Shown: positions 1-8,322, numbered from the stretch's first letter. The stretch: 64,000 bases of DNA from Nodosilinea sp. PGN35 (GCF_029109325.1 NZ_JAQKQJ010000010.1:1-64000), one strand, 5' to 3'. The notes: generated by a model from the letters alone, not told the origin. A program made the numbers and translations.

Positions 1-88
1 CACTAACGCCGCCACTAACCCTAAGTGATCCAGGTTTTCTATCTTCAAGGCGCGATCCCAATCCTTACCCTGAGCTTACCTCCGCTGA

Positions 89-502
89 CCCAAATACTCC
101 TTTTGTCAACCTGCGGAATGTCGGCTGTACCTGCCTGCCCAGGGTAAACCTTCGACCAAAGAGCCGATGGAAAGCCTGCGCAAGCGAGCCCGCTCCGCTG
201 GGCTGGGTATTTTGCTCGCTACACAGAGCCATGGCGATCTGGACTACCGGTGTCGAGAGCAAATCTCCTCCTGGTTTGTCGGCAAGGTGAAGGAAAACAC
301 CGCCCTCAACAAGCTGAGGCCTATGCTCAGCGAAGCCAAGACAGACGTGACCAGCAAGCTCGCCAACCAACAGGTCGGTAAGTTCTTCGCGATCCGTGCT
401 GGGGAGGTCACCAGCCTGAAGGCAAACCTGTCATTGATTCGGGCTGAACAGGTACCGTTGGAAATGGTGCAAGCCCTAGCGGCCAGTTCTGTAAATCAGT
501 AG
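89..502 (+). pseudogene. C-terminal remnant of a HerA/DUF87-type ATPase
   Basis: The open frame reads like the C-terminal third of HerA-like P-loop ATPases: a LYLPAQGKP stretch after a damaged Walker B position, then RSAGLGILLATQSHGD, which carries the TQS sensor-type motif, then SWFVGKVKE. Frame stops at 26, 71 and 86 cut it off from any N-terminal part, and no Walker A is present. The acidic Walker B residues expected just before LYLPA are replaced by ECR. I see no promoter or ribosome site. It is best read as a decayed fragment, probably from a mobile element, since it sits 190 bp from a partial tRNA. The first ATG (167) is internal to the homologous region. Confidence 0.6.
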
Positions 503-692
503 ATAGCTAACCGGCACGGGCTGCGATCCTGGAACCAGCTTTCAGGAGCAATCCTGAACGAACTGTCTGCTTTTGCTTGTTCATCCCCATCGTCGGGCAC
601 CCCTCTGAGCAAATTGCGGTAGGAAATTGGTAGGACGGTTTATTGAGAACGGCTATAATCGAGGGACAGAAGTGATTAGAAGATTTTCTGAA

Positions 693-739
693 CTTCGTTC
701 GGGACGAAGGGGCCGTGGGTTCGAATCCCGCCATCCCGA
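693..739 (+). other. 3' half of tRNA-Pro(CGG), probable integration (att) scar
   Basis: The segment folds as the 3' half of a tRNA. It has a perfect 5-bp anticodon stem (CTTCG/CGAAG) around loop TTCGGGA (anticodon CGG), a 5-nt variable loop, the T arm GTGGG-TTCGAAT-CCCGC, then acceptor strand CATCCCG and discriminator A. The matching 5' acceptor (CGGGATG) and D arm are absent upstream, so this is not a functional tRNA. A 3' tRNA half with no 5' half is the usual by-product of integrase-mediated insertion into a tRNA gene. Confidence 0.75.
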
Positions 740-750
740 TTTATCTGTGT

Positions 751-826
751 CGAGTAACGGTTTAGTTAAGACGACCCTAAATTGTTAGCGACGAAGGGTT
801 AGCGACGACAAGTAACTCGTTACTCG
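751..826. repeat. Inverted repeat CGAGTAACG / CGTTACTCG
   Basis: CGAGTAACG at 751-759 is matched by its inverse CGTTACTCG at 818-826, just 3' of the tRNA fragment. Between them AGCGACGA occurs twice. It could be an integrase or excisionase arm site or simply remnant sequence; the position beside the partial tRNA is the only functional hint. Confidence 0.35.
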
Positions 827-1236
827 GCAAGTACGCCCAGAGCGTAGAGCGCGAGATCTGGATTCAGCGGGGCTGGAACCGGCTGCGCTACCGCAAAGCG
901 GCCCAGGTGCTGGCCCAAACCCCCAATCATGAACCGTGGGATGCCGACTGGGCTGAGGTGCGACTGGAATTTATGGGCCCCGATGGGCAGGGCGCGGGAG
1001 CCTACGAGGCCAGAGCTGAGGCCTGGGGCGCGGTGATGATGGCTCACAACTCGGGAGCAGAGCCTGTGTCGGTGAAGCAATATCGAGTCAGCTGTTTGGT
1101 GCAGGTCGCTGAGGTACCGTGCCCGCAGTGAGGCTTGATCTACTGCGGGGAATGAATCTTCGCCCCGGCCCCCACCTGCCAGGACTTGGCCCGCTGTTGT
1201 TCCTGCCACAGGCAGCGGTACAGCCCCTCCTGCTGA
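781..1236 (+). pseudogene. Decayed ORF of unknown function
   Basis: A frame opens at 781 without an ATG, runs to a stop at 1131 and, read through that stop, continues with protein-like sequence (LIYCGE, stop, IFAPAPTCQDLARCC) to 1236. The Cys-rich tail after the stop keeps the same frame, which suggests one former gene with nonsense mutations. The nearest in-frame start is a GTG at 907. I do not recognise the family. Its place next to the tRNA fragment and the ATPase remnant suggests it came from the same decayed mobile element. Confidence 0.35.
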
Positions 1237-1311
1237 ACACGCCGCCAACTGTTCATCTACTGATAATAAATGTCAATAACTGCTGGTTGACGGGTTTGTG
1301 GATAATCTCGG

Positions 1312-2154
1312 CTAAAACAAATTGCCTAATTGAGTGCAGATGCGTTCGATGCTGGCGATGCTGCCGGGGTTGACCAGGCCAAAGTAGTCGAAGCTGTGTA
1401 CCTGATTCTGCTGGGTGGCTTTGATCTGGCCCCAGAAGGGTTCGCCCTTGAGCTGCTCCAGCAGGTTTTCTCCGGCATCGACGATGAGCAAAACCTCGGG
1501 ATTGGCGGCCAGTACTTTTTCCTCGGGTAGGGTGATGTAGCCGGCAAAGGGGCTGTCGCCCTGGAGGTCGGCGGCGACATTTTCAATCCTGAATTGGGTG
1601 AGAAAGTCTCCGGCCCAGCTGCTCTGGTTGGGGGTGAGCAGGGGCTGGCGGCTGACCAGTACCAGGGTGGTGGGGCTGGTGTCGGGGGCCTGGGCCAGGC
1701 AGGCGTCGTAGCGCGCCACCAAGGGCTGGGGGTCGGCCGCCAGGGTATCGGCCAGCGATGTGGTCAGGTCCCGCAGGTCAGCCCAGCTGTTGACTTCGGT
1801 AGTGAGGGTGGGGGTGCCGAGGTCGGCCAGGCGCTGGAGGGTGCGATCGTGGAACCCCGCCGCGCCGATCACCAGGGTGGGCTCCAGGGCGACGATCTGC
1901 TCCAGGTTGGGTTCGGTGCGGCCCTCGCTGACGGTGGGCAGATCGGCAAAGCGATCGTCGCCGCGCAGCAGTTCGTTGCCGGGGATGCCCACCAGGGCGT
2001 CGCCATCGAGGGTTTGCACCAGGTCGGCGCTGAGGGAGGTGAGGGCGACGATGCGGGTTTCGGTGGTCTCGGTGGTCTCCGTTGCTGGGGGAGAGTCCTG
2101 GCCGCTGCAGGCGGCGAGGGGGAGGAGGACGAGGAGGGGAAGGGGGAGTTTCAT
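1312..2154 (-). CDS. Iron-chelate ABC transporter substrate-binding lipoprotein (FecB/BtuF type)
   Basis: Periplasmic solute-binding lipoprotein of the helical-backbone FecB/FhuD/BtuF class, 280 aa. A signal peptide ends in the lipobox LPLAAC; the mature part starts with IVALTSLSADLVQTL and has the typical SEGRTEPNLEQIVALEPTLVI segment that precedes the linking helix. The ATG at 2154 is chosen because the longer frame upstream only translates a G-rich intergenic repeat. It is transcribed toward the decayed left end. The TonB receptor, ATPase and permease on the same strand (2908-7634) are the natural partners, separated from it by the BrnTA pair. Substrate is likely ferric siderophore or heme; cobalamin cannot be excluded. 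Confidence 0.8.
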   Translation of the reverse strand: MKLPLPLLVLLPLAACSGQDSPPATETTETTETRIVALTSLSADLVQTLDGDALVGIPGNELLRGDDRFADLPTVSEGRTEPNLEQIVALEPTLVIGAAGFHDRTLQRLADLGTPTLTTEVNSWADLRDLTTSLADTLAADPQPLVARYDACLAQAPDTSPTTLVLVSRQPLLTPNQSSWAGDFLTQFRIENVAADLQGDSPFAGYITLPEEKVLAANPEVLLIVDAGENLLEQLKGEPFWGQIKATQQNQVHSFDYFGLVNPGSIASIERICTQLGNLF

Positions 2155-2268
2155 GGGTGAAGGGGTGGATGGTGAAGGGGTAAAGGGGTGGGAGGGTAGG
2201 TTGTTTTTGGGGTCGGTTTTGGGAGTTAGTTGGCGGGCTGGCAATTACGTTGTAGTTACACTGTCGGT

Positions 2269-2562
2269 ATGGGTGAGCTAGACTTTGAGTGGAATGAGCG
2301 CAAGGCAGAGGCCAACGTTGCGAAGCATGGGATTAGCTTTGATGAAGCTGTCACGGTTTTTTATGACGACAATGCTCGCGTGATCTTCGACCCTGACAAC
2401 TCACTTGAGGAAGATCGATATCTCATTTTGGGAATGAGTGAAGCTTCTCAACTGCTGTTGGTATGCCATGTCTATAGACGAAACGATGAGGTGATTCGGG
2501 TTATTTCGGCCCGTAGGGCTACCAGCAGAGAAGAACGACAGTACTGGAGTTTTATACCATGA
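2269..2562 (+). CDS. brnT: BrnT family type II toxin
   Basis: Small RNase-like toxin, 97 aa. It carries the family hallmarks: FEWNERKAEANVAKHGISFDEA at the N-terminus, a central DDNARVIFDPD strand region, EEDRYLILGMS, and the C-terminal ISARRATSREER element where the catalytic Arg residues lie. BrnT cleaves RNA and is neutralised by BrnA, which autoregulates the pair. The start at 2269 (MGELDF) fits the family better than an upstream in-frame start. The stop overlaps the next start by 4 bp (ATGA), the usual translational coupling. Confidence 0.85.
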   Translation: MGELDFEWNERKAEANVAKHGISFDEAVTVFYDDNARVIFDPDNSLEEDRYLILGMSEASQLLLVCHVYRRNDEVIRVISARRATSREERQYWSFIP

Positions 2563-2786
2563 GGGACGAGTACGATTTTTCGGCATCAGTTGAAAACCCT
2601 TATACGAAAAAATTGAAGAAACAAATCACCATTCGGCTTGAGGAAGGGGTGGTTGACTACTTTAAAGACCTGGCTGAGGAGGTTGGGATTCCCTATCAAA
2701 GTCTGATCAATCTGTACCTACAGGACTGTGTACGGTCTCAGCGCAAGCTGTCTTTGGAGTGGGTGAGTTCGGAGGGGCGGTCCTAG
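2559..2786 (+). CDS. brnA: BrnA family antitoxin (ribbon-helix-helix)
   Basis: 75-aa antitoxin. The N-terminal half (MRDEYDFSASVENPYTKKLK) would bind the toxin; the C-terminal half (QITIRLEEGVVDYFKDLAEE, then IPYQSLINLYLQDCV) is a ribbon-helix-helix dimerisation and DNA-binding fold as in BrnA. It overlaps brnT by 4 bp. In known systems BrnA dimers or the BrnTA complex repress the shared promoter, here expected between 2155 and 2268. The pair is inserted between parts of an iron-uptake locus. Confidence 0.8.
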   Translation: MRDEYDFSASVENPYTKKLKKQITIRLEEGVVDYFKDLAEEVGIPYQSLINLYLQDCVRSQRKLSLEWVSSEGRS

Positions 2787-2830
2787 CTGATGACAAAACG
2801 TAAGGGGTAGGAGGTGGATGGGTGGGTAGT

Positions 2831-2887
2831 GGGTGTCAGGTTTCGGGTATCGGGTGTCGGGTATCAGGCACCTGTTACCTGACACCC
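2831..2887. repeat. Heptad-type repeat hairpin, GGGTGTC family
   Basis: GGGTGTCAGG (2831-2840) and CCTGACACCC (2878-2887) are perfect 10-bp arms around degenerate GGGTATC/GGGTGTC units. It lies between convergent brnA and the TonB receptor gene, so it could act as a bidirectional terminator. It belongs to the repeat family found at 5094, 19302, 20685, 25363, 26349 and 28042. Confidence 0.7.
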
Positions 2888-2907
2888 AACACCCTGACCC
2901 TCTTTAT

Positions 2908-5571
2908 CTAAAACCGATAGCTCACCCCCAATCGCACGTTGTTACCGGCCTGGCTGAATTGGGAGATGGCTTCGTTGTTGGGGCGATCGCGCACCTCGGC
3001 GTACTGGTAATACTCGGTATTGAACAGATTGTAGATACCCAGGTTGATGCCCAGGGCGGGGGTGACGTTGTAGGCCCCAATCAGATCCACCAGGGCGTAG
3101 GCGTCGGGCACAAAGTTGGGGTTGTCGTCGGGCACGCGGGCGCGACCCACGAAGGTGCCGATCAGCTCGGCGCGCCAGCGGTTTTCGGGGGCCTGGTAGC
3201 GCAGGCCCGCTACGGCGCTGAAGGGGTCGATGGTGGTGAGGGGGCGGTTGGTGGTGGTGTCGTCGCCCTGGGCAAAGGCGAGGCTGGCCAGCAGGCTAAA
3301 GCCGTCGGGGGTGGGGCTAAAGCGGTATTCGCCGCCCAGCTCGATGCCGTAGATGCGGGCGCTGCCGATGTTGATTGCCTGGAACTGGTTGACCACCTGG
3401 GTAGGGGGGCAGACGGGGGCGACGATCAGGCAGCGGGTGCCGATCTGTTGTTCGGCGGCGATGAAGTTGTTGTAGGTGTTGTAGAAGCCGGTGAGGCGAG
3501 CGTTCCACTGGGGATAGTTGGCCCGCACGCCGATCTCAAAGCTGTTGCTGGACTCGGGCTGGAGGTTGGGGTTGGAGAGGGTTTCGTACTTGAAAAAGGC
3601 CCCGGCCAGGTTGGTGAAGCTGCCGGTAATCTCGCTGTAGAGCGGAGCGCGAAAGCCGCGGGCGTACTGCCCGTAGAAGGAAATTTCGGGGGTGGCTTCG
3701 TAGAGCACCGCCAGCCGGGGGGAAAGGGCCGAGGCCGTCAGATCCACGGTTTCGCCCCGAAAAATGCCGTCGTCAATGGTTTGCAGGTCGTAGTGGTCGA
3801 AGCGCAGACCGGCGATCACATTCAGCGGCCCGATCGCGATCTCATCCTGCACGTAGACGCCCAGGCGCAGGGTGTTGGCGTCGGCAAAGTCTTTGATCGG
3901 GAAGATCTGGTCGGCCCCAGGGCCAAAGACGTTGGTGACGGCCCCGGTGACCAGGTTGGTCTGGGTGCGATCGCGCGGTCTGGAGTTAAATGTCTGCGAC
4001 ACATCCACCCCGTAGGTGAGGCGGTGATCGACGCTGCCGGTGGTAAAGTCACTGCGAAACTGCACGTCGCCGCCGTAGCTGTTGGTGATGAACTGGTTGT
4101 TGCTGTCGCGGCGTGTTGGCGACCCGGCAAACCCCGGCCCCGCCCCCGTGGGGCGCACCTCCTGGACGATCTCGGTGGTGTTGGCCGCCTGGTAGTAGAT
4201 CTGCCCCCGGGCAAACTGCAGGAACGCCTCGCTCTCGGGGTCGTCGAACTCGTAGGTGAGGCTGAGGCGGGTGCGATCGATGCGGTTTTCGCCGCTGGAG
4301 CTGAGGGCCAGGGGGTCCACATTGCCGGGGGCCAGCACGTAGGCGGTGCGGCGGTTGATGTCCTCAAGGATCAGGCTGAGGTTGCTGACTTCGTCGGGGA
4401 AGTAGACGATATTGCTGTAGAAATTGGTGTCGCCGATGTCGATGCTGTCGGTGAACTGGGGCGGGGCAAAGTTGCTCAGCTCGCGCCCATCGCGGCGGCT
4501 GATCACAAACACGCCTTCCACCTCCTCATTGGCCAGGGCAATGCGGGCCGCCGACTCCAGCCCGCCCACGGCGCTGCTGTAGGTGGTGAACACATCGCCG
4601 CCAAAGGTGTCCTCGGGCCCCAGCAGGTCGCTGGGCCGCAGGGAGCGGAAGCTGATCACCCCGCCGAGGGCATCGCTGCCGTAGAGGGTGGAGGCGGGGC
4701 CGCGCAGCACTTCCACCGCCTGGAGGGTGGCGAAGTCTACATAGTCGCCGCGCCCCACCCGAAAGCCGCGCGGCGGCGCATTGCCGAAGGAAAACTGGTC
4801 GGGCAGGCGAATGCCGTCGAGCTGAAACAGGATGCGGTTGCCCTCGATGCCGCGAATGTTGACGTCCTGGGTGCCGTAGCGCTGGAGCGCCCCCGCCGCC
4901 GACACCCCCGGCTCGTAGCGCAGCAGGTCATCGAGACCCTGGATCTGGTAAAACTCGAAGTCTTCCAGCTCAAACACGGTGACGGTGGCGGGCAGGTCGT
5001 CCACGGCGCGGGGGGTGCGGGTGCCGGTGACGGTGATCCGCAGGGTGCCGCCGGGGGTGAATTCGACTTCGGGGAGGTCGGCGGATTGGGCGAGGGTGTT
5101 GGGTGTCGGGTGTTGGGTGTCGGGGGTGGGTAGGAGGGCGGCGCTGGTGGTGGTGAGGGGTTCGATTTCGGAGAGCAGTGGGGCGGCGGCGGACTGGGTG
5201 CGATCGCGGTTAGGTGCTTCACCGGGTACCGAATCTGGATTCACCGGCCCCGATTCCTCCAACGCCAAACCGTAGGGTGCATTAGCGGCTGCAACCCCAC
5301 CTGGCCATAACCCGATCGCCTCTGTCAGCCGCAATGCACCGTCAGGGAATTGGGGGTAGCCGAGCGAGATTGGGGCTGAAACCGTCTCATCCTCACCTGG
5401 GGCAGAAACCGACTGATGAGACTGAACATTATCAACCAGTCCGGTTTCCTCATTGAATTTAGCCACAGCCTCCTGATCTGCTGGGCTTGCACGGGCCACA
5501 TCCCACAGCAGAACAAGCAACAGCGGCGTACTACAAACAAGAAAAATTCTCAATAAAAATTGCTTAAGCAT
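2908..5571 (-). CDS. TonB-dependent outer-membrane receptor, heme/siderophore type
   Basis: 887-aa outer-membrane gated channel. A signal peptide (about 1-28) is followed by a low-complexity stretch (29-165), a plug domain (about 180-300: LRITVTGTRTPRAVDDLP, LLRYEPGVSA, NIRGIEGNRI, VEVLRGPASTLYGSDALGG) and a beta-barrel ending in the aromatic C-terminus VRLGVSYRF. The barrel contains GFRAPLYSEI and NPNLQPESSNSFEIG, typical of hemoglobin/heme and siderophore receptors. A GAGGAG ribosome site precedes the ATG at 5571. The linker before the plug is partly encoded by genome repeats (see the repeat at 5094). It is likely Fur-controlled, though no clear box is visible directly upstream. Confidence 0.85.
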   Translation of the reverse strand: MLKQFLLRIFLVCSTPLLLVLLWDVARASPADQEAVAKFNEETGLVDNVQSHQSVSAPGEDETVSAPISLGYPQFPDGALRLTEAIGLWPGGVAAANAPYGLALEESGPVNPDSVPGEAPNRDRTQSAAAPLLSEIEPLTTTSAALLPTPDTQHPTPNTLAQSADLPEVEFTPGGTLRITVTGTRTPRAVDDLPATVTVFELEDFEFYQIQGLDDLLRYEPGVSAAGALQRYGTQDVNIRGIEGNRILFQLDGIRLPDQFSFGNAPPRGFRVGRGDYVDFATLQAVEVLRGPASTLYGSDALGGVISFRSLRPSDLLGPEDTFGGDVFTTYSSAVGGLESAARIALANEEVEGVFVISRRDGRELSNFAPPQFTDSIDIGDTNFYSNIVYFPDEVSNLSLILEDINRRTAYVLAPGNVDPLALSSSGENRIDRTRLSLTYEFDDPESEAFLQFARGQIYYQAANTTEIVQEVRPTGAGPGFAGSPTRRDSNNQFITNSYGGDVQFRSDFTTGSVDHRLTYGVDVSQTFNSRPRDRTQTNLVTGAVTNVFGPGADQIFPIKDFADANTLRLGVYVQDEIAIGPLNVIAGLRFDHYDLQTIDDGIFRGETVDLTASALSPRLAVLYEATPEISFYGQYARGFRAPLYSEITGSFTNLAGAFFKYETLSNPNLQPESSNSFEIGVRANYPQWNARLTGFYNTYNNFIAAEQQIGTRCLIVAPVCPPTQVVNQFQAINIGSARIYGIELGGEYRFSPTPDGFSLLASLAFAQGDDTTTNRPLTTIDPFSAVAGLRYQAPENRWRAELIGTFVGRARVPDDNPNFVPDAYALVDLIGAYNVTPALGINLGIYNLFNTEYYQYAEVRDRPNNEAISQFSQAGNNVRLGVSYRF
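5094..5140. repeat. GGGTGTTGGGTGTCGGG repeat inside the TonB receptor gene
   Basis: The same heptad family that fills intergenic gaps occurs here in frame within coding sequence. Read on the minus strand it encodes PTPDTQHPTPNT, a Pro/Thr-rich piece of the linker between signal peptide and plug. Confidence 0.7.
5271..5345. repeat. TAGGGTGCATTAGCG palindromic element inside coding sequence
   Basis: TAGGGTGCATTAGCGGCTGC and the inverse-type CAGCCGCAATGCACC flank this stretch; it encodes AAANAPYG-like sequence in the receptor linker. A related element, GGTGCATTGCTGCGCTAATGCATCC, lies in the gap upstream of the gene at about 5699-5724, so an intergenic repeat seems to have entered the linker. 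Confidence 0.5.
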
Positions 5572-5722
5572 GGCTACACTCCTCAGTGGACATCACAGGC
5601 TATGGGTTGAAACGAAAACTCAGTGGGTCAGAAACCAAGCTCTTTGGGCGATAGTGGAGAATTTGGCGCTAGAAGCCCAAGAAACCCAGCTTTTCTGCGG
5701 TGCATTGCTGCGCTAATGCATC

Positions 5723-6598
5723 CTACGGGGGGGTAAGGCTGGGGTGTGGGCGATCGCCCGCTGCCTCCAGCTCGGCTCTGGGTGAACCTTCAACAGCGGG
5801 ACTGGGGGCGCTGGCCGCGATCGGAAACACCTGCTGGCCAAAGGGGGTGGTGAAAATCTCCACCTCCACCTGAAACACGTCCCGCAGGTTCTCGGCGGTG
5901 AGCACTTCAGCGGGCGGGCCGATCGCCCACAGGTGTCCCTGGCGCAGCATGGCCAGGCGATCGCAGTACCGCGCCGCCAGATTGATGTCGTGGAGCACCG
6001 TGACGATCGAGAGCCCCTGCTGGCGGTTGAGCCGCTTCAGCAGCTCCAACAGCTGGAGCTGATAGTGAATATCGAGAAACGTGGTGGGTTCGTCGAGCAG
6101 CAGCACCTGGGGGGCTTGGGCCAGGGCCAGGGCCAGGAAGGCGCGCTGGCGTTCACCGCCGGAGAGTTCGCTCACCGGGCGATCGCGGTAGGCCCCAAGC
6201 TCTGTCCAGGCCAGCGCCTGGGCTACCCGCTGCTGGCCCTCGGCGTCGAGGTCCCACTGCCACCAGCTCTGGTGGGGCGATCGCCCCAGGCTGACCAGCT
6301 GCTGTACCGTCAGCCCCTCGGGCAGGGTCTGCTGCTGGGGCAGCAGCGCCAGCGTTTGGGCCACGGCGGTGGGCGACAGGGCATGGATGTCGCGCCCCAG
6401 CAGCATCACCCGGCCCCCCTGGGGCTTGAGCACCCGGCTAAGCAGCCGCAGCAGCGTGGATTTACCGGAGCCGTTGGCCCCCACCAGGCACAGCCACTCC
6501 CCCGGCTCCACCGCCAGGTTGACCCCCTGGACAATCGGCTGGTTACCGTAGCCGCCGGAGAGATGGCGAGATTCTAAAGGTCGCGATTCTGGGGGCAT
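5723..6598 (-). CDS. Iron-siderophore ABC transporter ATP-binding protein (FecE type)
   Basis: 291-aa ABC ATPase. Walker A GANGSGKST (40-48), Q-loop in LLPQQQ, signature LSGGE (145-149), Walker B LLLDEP (166-171) and the switch His in VLHDINLA are all intact, matching FecE/FepC/BtuD. The start at 6598 lies 1 bp after the permease stop, so translation is probably coupled; a longer upstream reading only repeats permease sequence in another frame. The C-terminal about 40 residues (Pro/Ala/Glu-rich) extend past the usual end. It probably energises the permease next door and perhaps also the ATPase-less set at 11966-17537. Confidence 0.9.
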   Translation of the reverse strand: MPPESRPLESRHLSGGYGNQPIVQGVNLAVEPGEWLCLVGANGSGKSTLLRLLSRVLKPQGGRVMLLGRDIHALSPTAVAQTLALLPQQQTLPEGLTVQQLVSLGRSPHQSWWQWDLDAEGQQRVAQALAWTELGAYRDRPVSELSGGERQRAFLALALAQAPQVLLLDEPTTFLDIHYQLQLLELLKRLNRQQGLSIVTVLHDINLAARYCDRLAMLRQGHLWAIGPPAEVLTAENLRDVFQVEVEIFTTPFGQQVFPIAASAPSPAVEGSPRAELEAAGDRPHPSLTPP

Positions 6599-6599
6599 A

Positions 6600-7634
6600 T
6601 CAGCGTCCTCCCAGGGTGTTGCGGCGGTACAGCAGCCAGATGAACACGGGGGCACCCAAAAAGGCCGTCACCACCCCCACCGGCAGTTCCACCGGGCCGG
6701 CGCGCGCCACCAGATCCGCCGCCGCCAGCACCAGGGCACCCCCCAGGGCCGAAAAGGGCAGCACCAGCCGGTAGTCGGTGCCCACCAGCAGCCGCACCCC
6801 GTGGGGCACGATCAGCCCCACAAAGCCCACCAGCCCGGCGATGCTGGCGGCTCCGGCGGCCAGGAAGGTGGCCGCCGCGCCGATCCCCAGGCGCGATCGC
6901 ACCAGGGAGGTGCCCAGCCCCACCGCCAGATCATCGCCCAGGTTCAGCAGGTTCACCTGGCGGGCCAGCAGACAGCCGACCACCAGGGCGACGACCATCG
7001 CCGGCCCCACCAGCCGCACCTCCGCCCAGCCCCGCCCGTTGAAGCTGCCGATCAGCCAGTTCAGCGCCGCCTGAATGCGGCCGTCCCGCGCCGTCAGCAG
7101 CAGCAGCGACTGGATTGCCCCAAACAACGAGCTAAAGGCCACCCCGCCCAGGATCAGCCGCTCCACCGACAGCCCGCCCCGGCTACAGGCCAGCAGGTAG
7201 ACCAGGGCCGTGGTGGCGATCGCCCCCAGCCAGGCCCCCAGGGGCACCCACACCTGCCACAGCCCCAGGGTGACCACCAGCACCACCACCAGCCCCGCCC
7301 CGGAGGAAATGCCCAGCAAAAACGGGCTGGCCAGCCCGTTGCGCAGCATGCCCTGGAGCAGCGCCCCGGACACCCCCAGGGCAGCCCCCACCAGCAGCGC
7401 CGCCACCAGCCGGGGCAGGCGCAGATCCCACAGGATCACCTGGTGGGTGGGGTTGCCCTGGCGCAGCAGCGCCGCCCACAGTTCCGGCCCGCTCATCGGC
7501 ACCGAGCCCTGGGTGAGCGACAGCCCCACCACCAGGAGCAGCCCCAGCAGCAGCAGCCCCAGGGCCAGGGGCGTACGATAGGGCGATCGCCGGGGGCGCA
7601 CTTGAGGTTTAGGGGGTCGAGTCAGGGTCACCAT
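6600..7634 (-). CDS. FecCD family iron-chelate ABC permease
   Basis: 344-aa inner-membrane permease with about ten hydrophobic segments. Family signatures include LRLPRLVAALLVGAALGVSGALLQG, NGLASPFLLGISSGAG and GLVGFVGLIVPHGVRLLVG, and PVFIWLLYRR at the end. It works as a dimer with the ATPase encoded immediately downstream and a periplasmic binding protein. The 5' end overlaps the ferritin-like gene by 7 bp. Gene order on the minus strand is ferritin-like, permease, ATPase, then the TonB receptor, and the substrate-binding protein after the BrnTA pair. Confidence 0.9.
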   Translation of the reverse strand: MVTLTRPPKPQVRPRRSPYRTPLALGLLLLGLLLVVGLSLTQGSVPMSGPELWAALLRQGNPTHQVILWDLRLPRLVAALLVGAALGVSGALLQGMLRNGLASPFLLGISSGAGLVVVLVVTLGLWQVWVPLGAWLGAIATTALVYLLACSRGGLSVERLILGGVAFSSLFGAIQSLLLLTARDGRIQAALNWLIGSFNGRGWAEVRLVGPAMVVALVVGCLLARQVNLLNLGDDLAVGLGTSLVRSRLGIGAAATFLAAGAASIAGLVGFVGLIVPHGVRLLVGTDYRLVLPFSALGGALVLAAADLVARAGPVELPVGVVTAFLGAPVFIWLLYRRNTLGGR

Positions 7635-8068
7635 CCGCTAAAGTCCCGCAGCATTTTCTTAATTTCCAGGTTGTGCAGCTCCTCCTGGCCGATCTTGGTG
7701 CGGGCGTATTCCTCCAGGTAAATGCTGGCGTCTTCTACTAGGTCTAGCAGCTGCTTGTACATGGCCAGGGCCTTTTGCTCGTGGTTGAGGCTCTCTTGCA
7801 GCAGGTCGCGCACGCCGTGGCGGTGGGTCTCTTCAATGGGGGCAATGCGCTGGCTGGGGTGCCCCTCCAGCCCGGTGATGATCTCCCCTGCCTCCTGGGC
7901 GTGCAGCAGCGACTCCCCCGCCTGGGCCTTGAAAAAATCCACAATCGGAATCCGGTATGGCCCCGTCACCATCAATGAGTAGTGGGTGTAGCGCACCACC
8001 CCCGCCAGCTCAAACTCCATAATCTGGTTGAGTAACTCTGTCGTCGCCCGCGTATCCAGGTCTTGCAT
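7628..8068 (-). CDS. Bacterioferritin-like di-iron protein
   Basis: 146-aa four-helix ferritin-like protein. Candidate di-iron ligands in order: E18/E20 (IMEFE), E52 and H56 (GESLLH), E92/E97 (QESLNHE), and E129-H132 (QEELH), matching the ExxH pairs of bacterioferritins. A ferroxidase or iron-storage role fits its place as first gene of an iron-uptake operon. The ATG at 8068 is preceded by GAGAG at good spacing; a GTG at 8086 is an alternative. The 3' end overlaps the permease start by 7 bp. A heme-binding Met equivalent is not assigned. Confidence 0.8.
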   Translation of the reverse strand: MQDLDTRATTELLNQIMEFELAGVVRYTHYSLMVTGPYRIPIVDFFKAQAGESLLHAQEAGEIITGLEGHPSQRIAPIEETHRHGVRDLLQESLNHEQKALAMYKQLLDLVEDASIYLEEYARTKIGQEELHNLEIKKMLRDFSGW

Positions 8069-8143
8069 TGTTCTAACTCTCGTCACTTCCTAGCAAACCC
8101 ACGGCAATGCATCTGCCGCCCAATGTCACCCATGAAGTTTGTT

Positions 8144-8162
8144 GAGAATTGGTATCATTAGC
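8144..8162. promoter_or_regulatory. Fur-like box upstream of the ferritin/iron-uptake operon
   Basis: Read on the minus strand, GCTAATGATACCAATTCTC matches 14 of 19 positions of the Fur consensus GATAATGATAATCATTATC. It sits 76 bp upstream of the ATG at 8068, a sensible operator position. Confidence 0.55.
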
Positions 8163-8322
8163 ATTAACCTCTTTTGAGAGTGCAATGTCAAGATAACCCA
8201 CAGTGCTACTGGTGCAGTGGTAGTCCAGCCGAGTTGATCGATATCGCCACTGCTCCTGGCATGGTTCTTGCCCGGTGCACGGCTGCGCCCACAGACCCTG
8301 CGGGGATGGCGAGACATTAGAT

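Noticed and set aside
693-739. Functional tRNA-Pro gene
   Set aside because: The 5' acceptor strand and D arm are absent upstream, so only the 3' half is present.
751-826. Transposon terminal inverted repeats
   Set aside because: Only 9 bp, no transposase and no target duplication; left as a repeat of unknown role.
2833-5133. Very long open frame (766 codons) on the plus strand opposite the TonB receptor gene
   Set aside because: Gly/Val/Ala-rich shadow of a high-GC gene in antisense; no domain, no start signals; the minus strand encodes a complete receptor.
6801-7721. 306-codon plus-strand frame opposite the FecCD permease
   Set aside because: Gln/His/Pro-rich shadow of membrane-protein coding DNA.
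8126-8317. 63-codon minus-strand ORF next to the Fur-like box
   Set aside because: Composition unlike proteins and overlaps the probable operator and promoter region.
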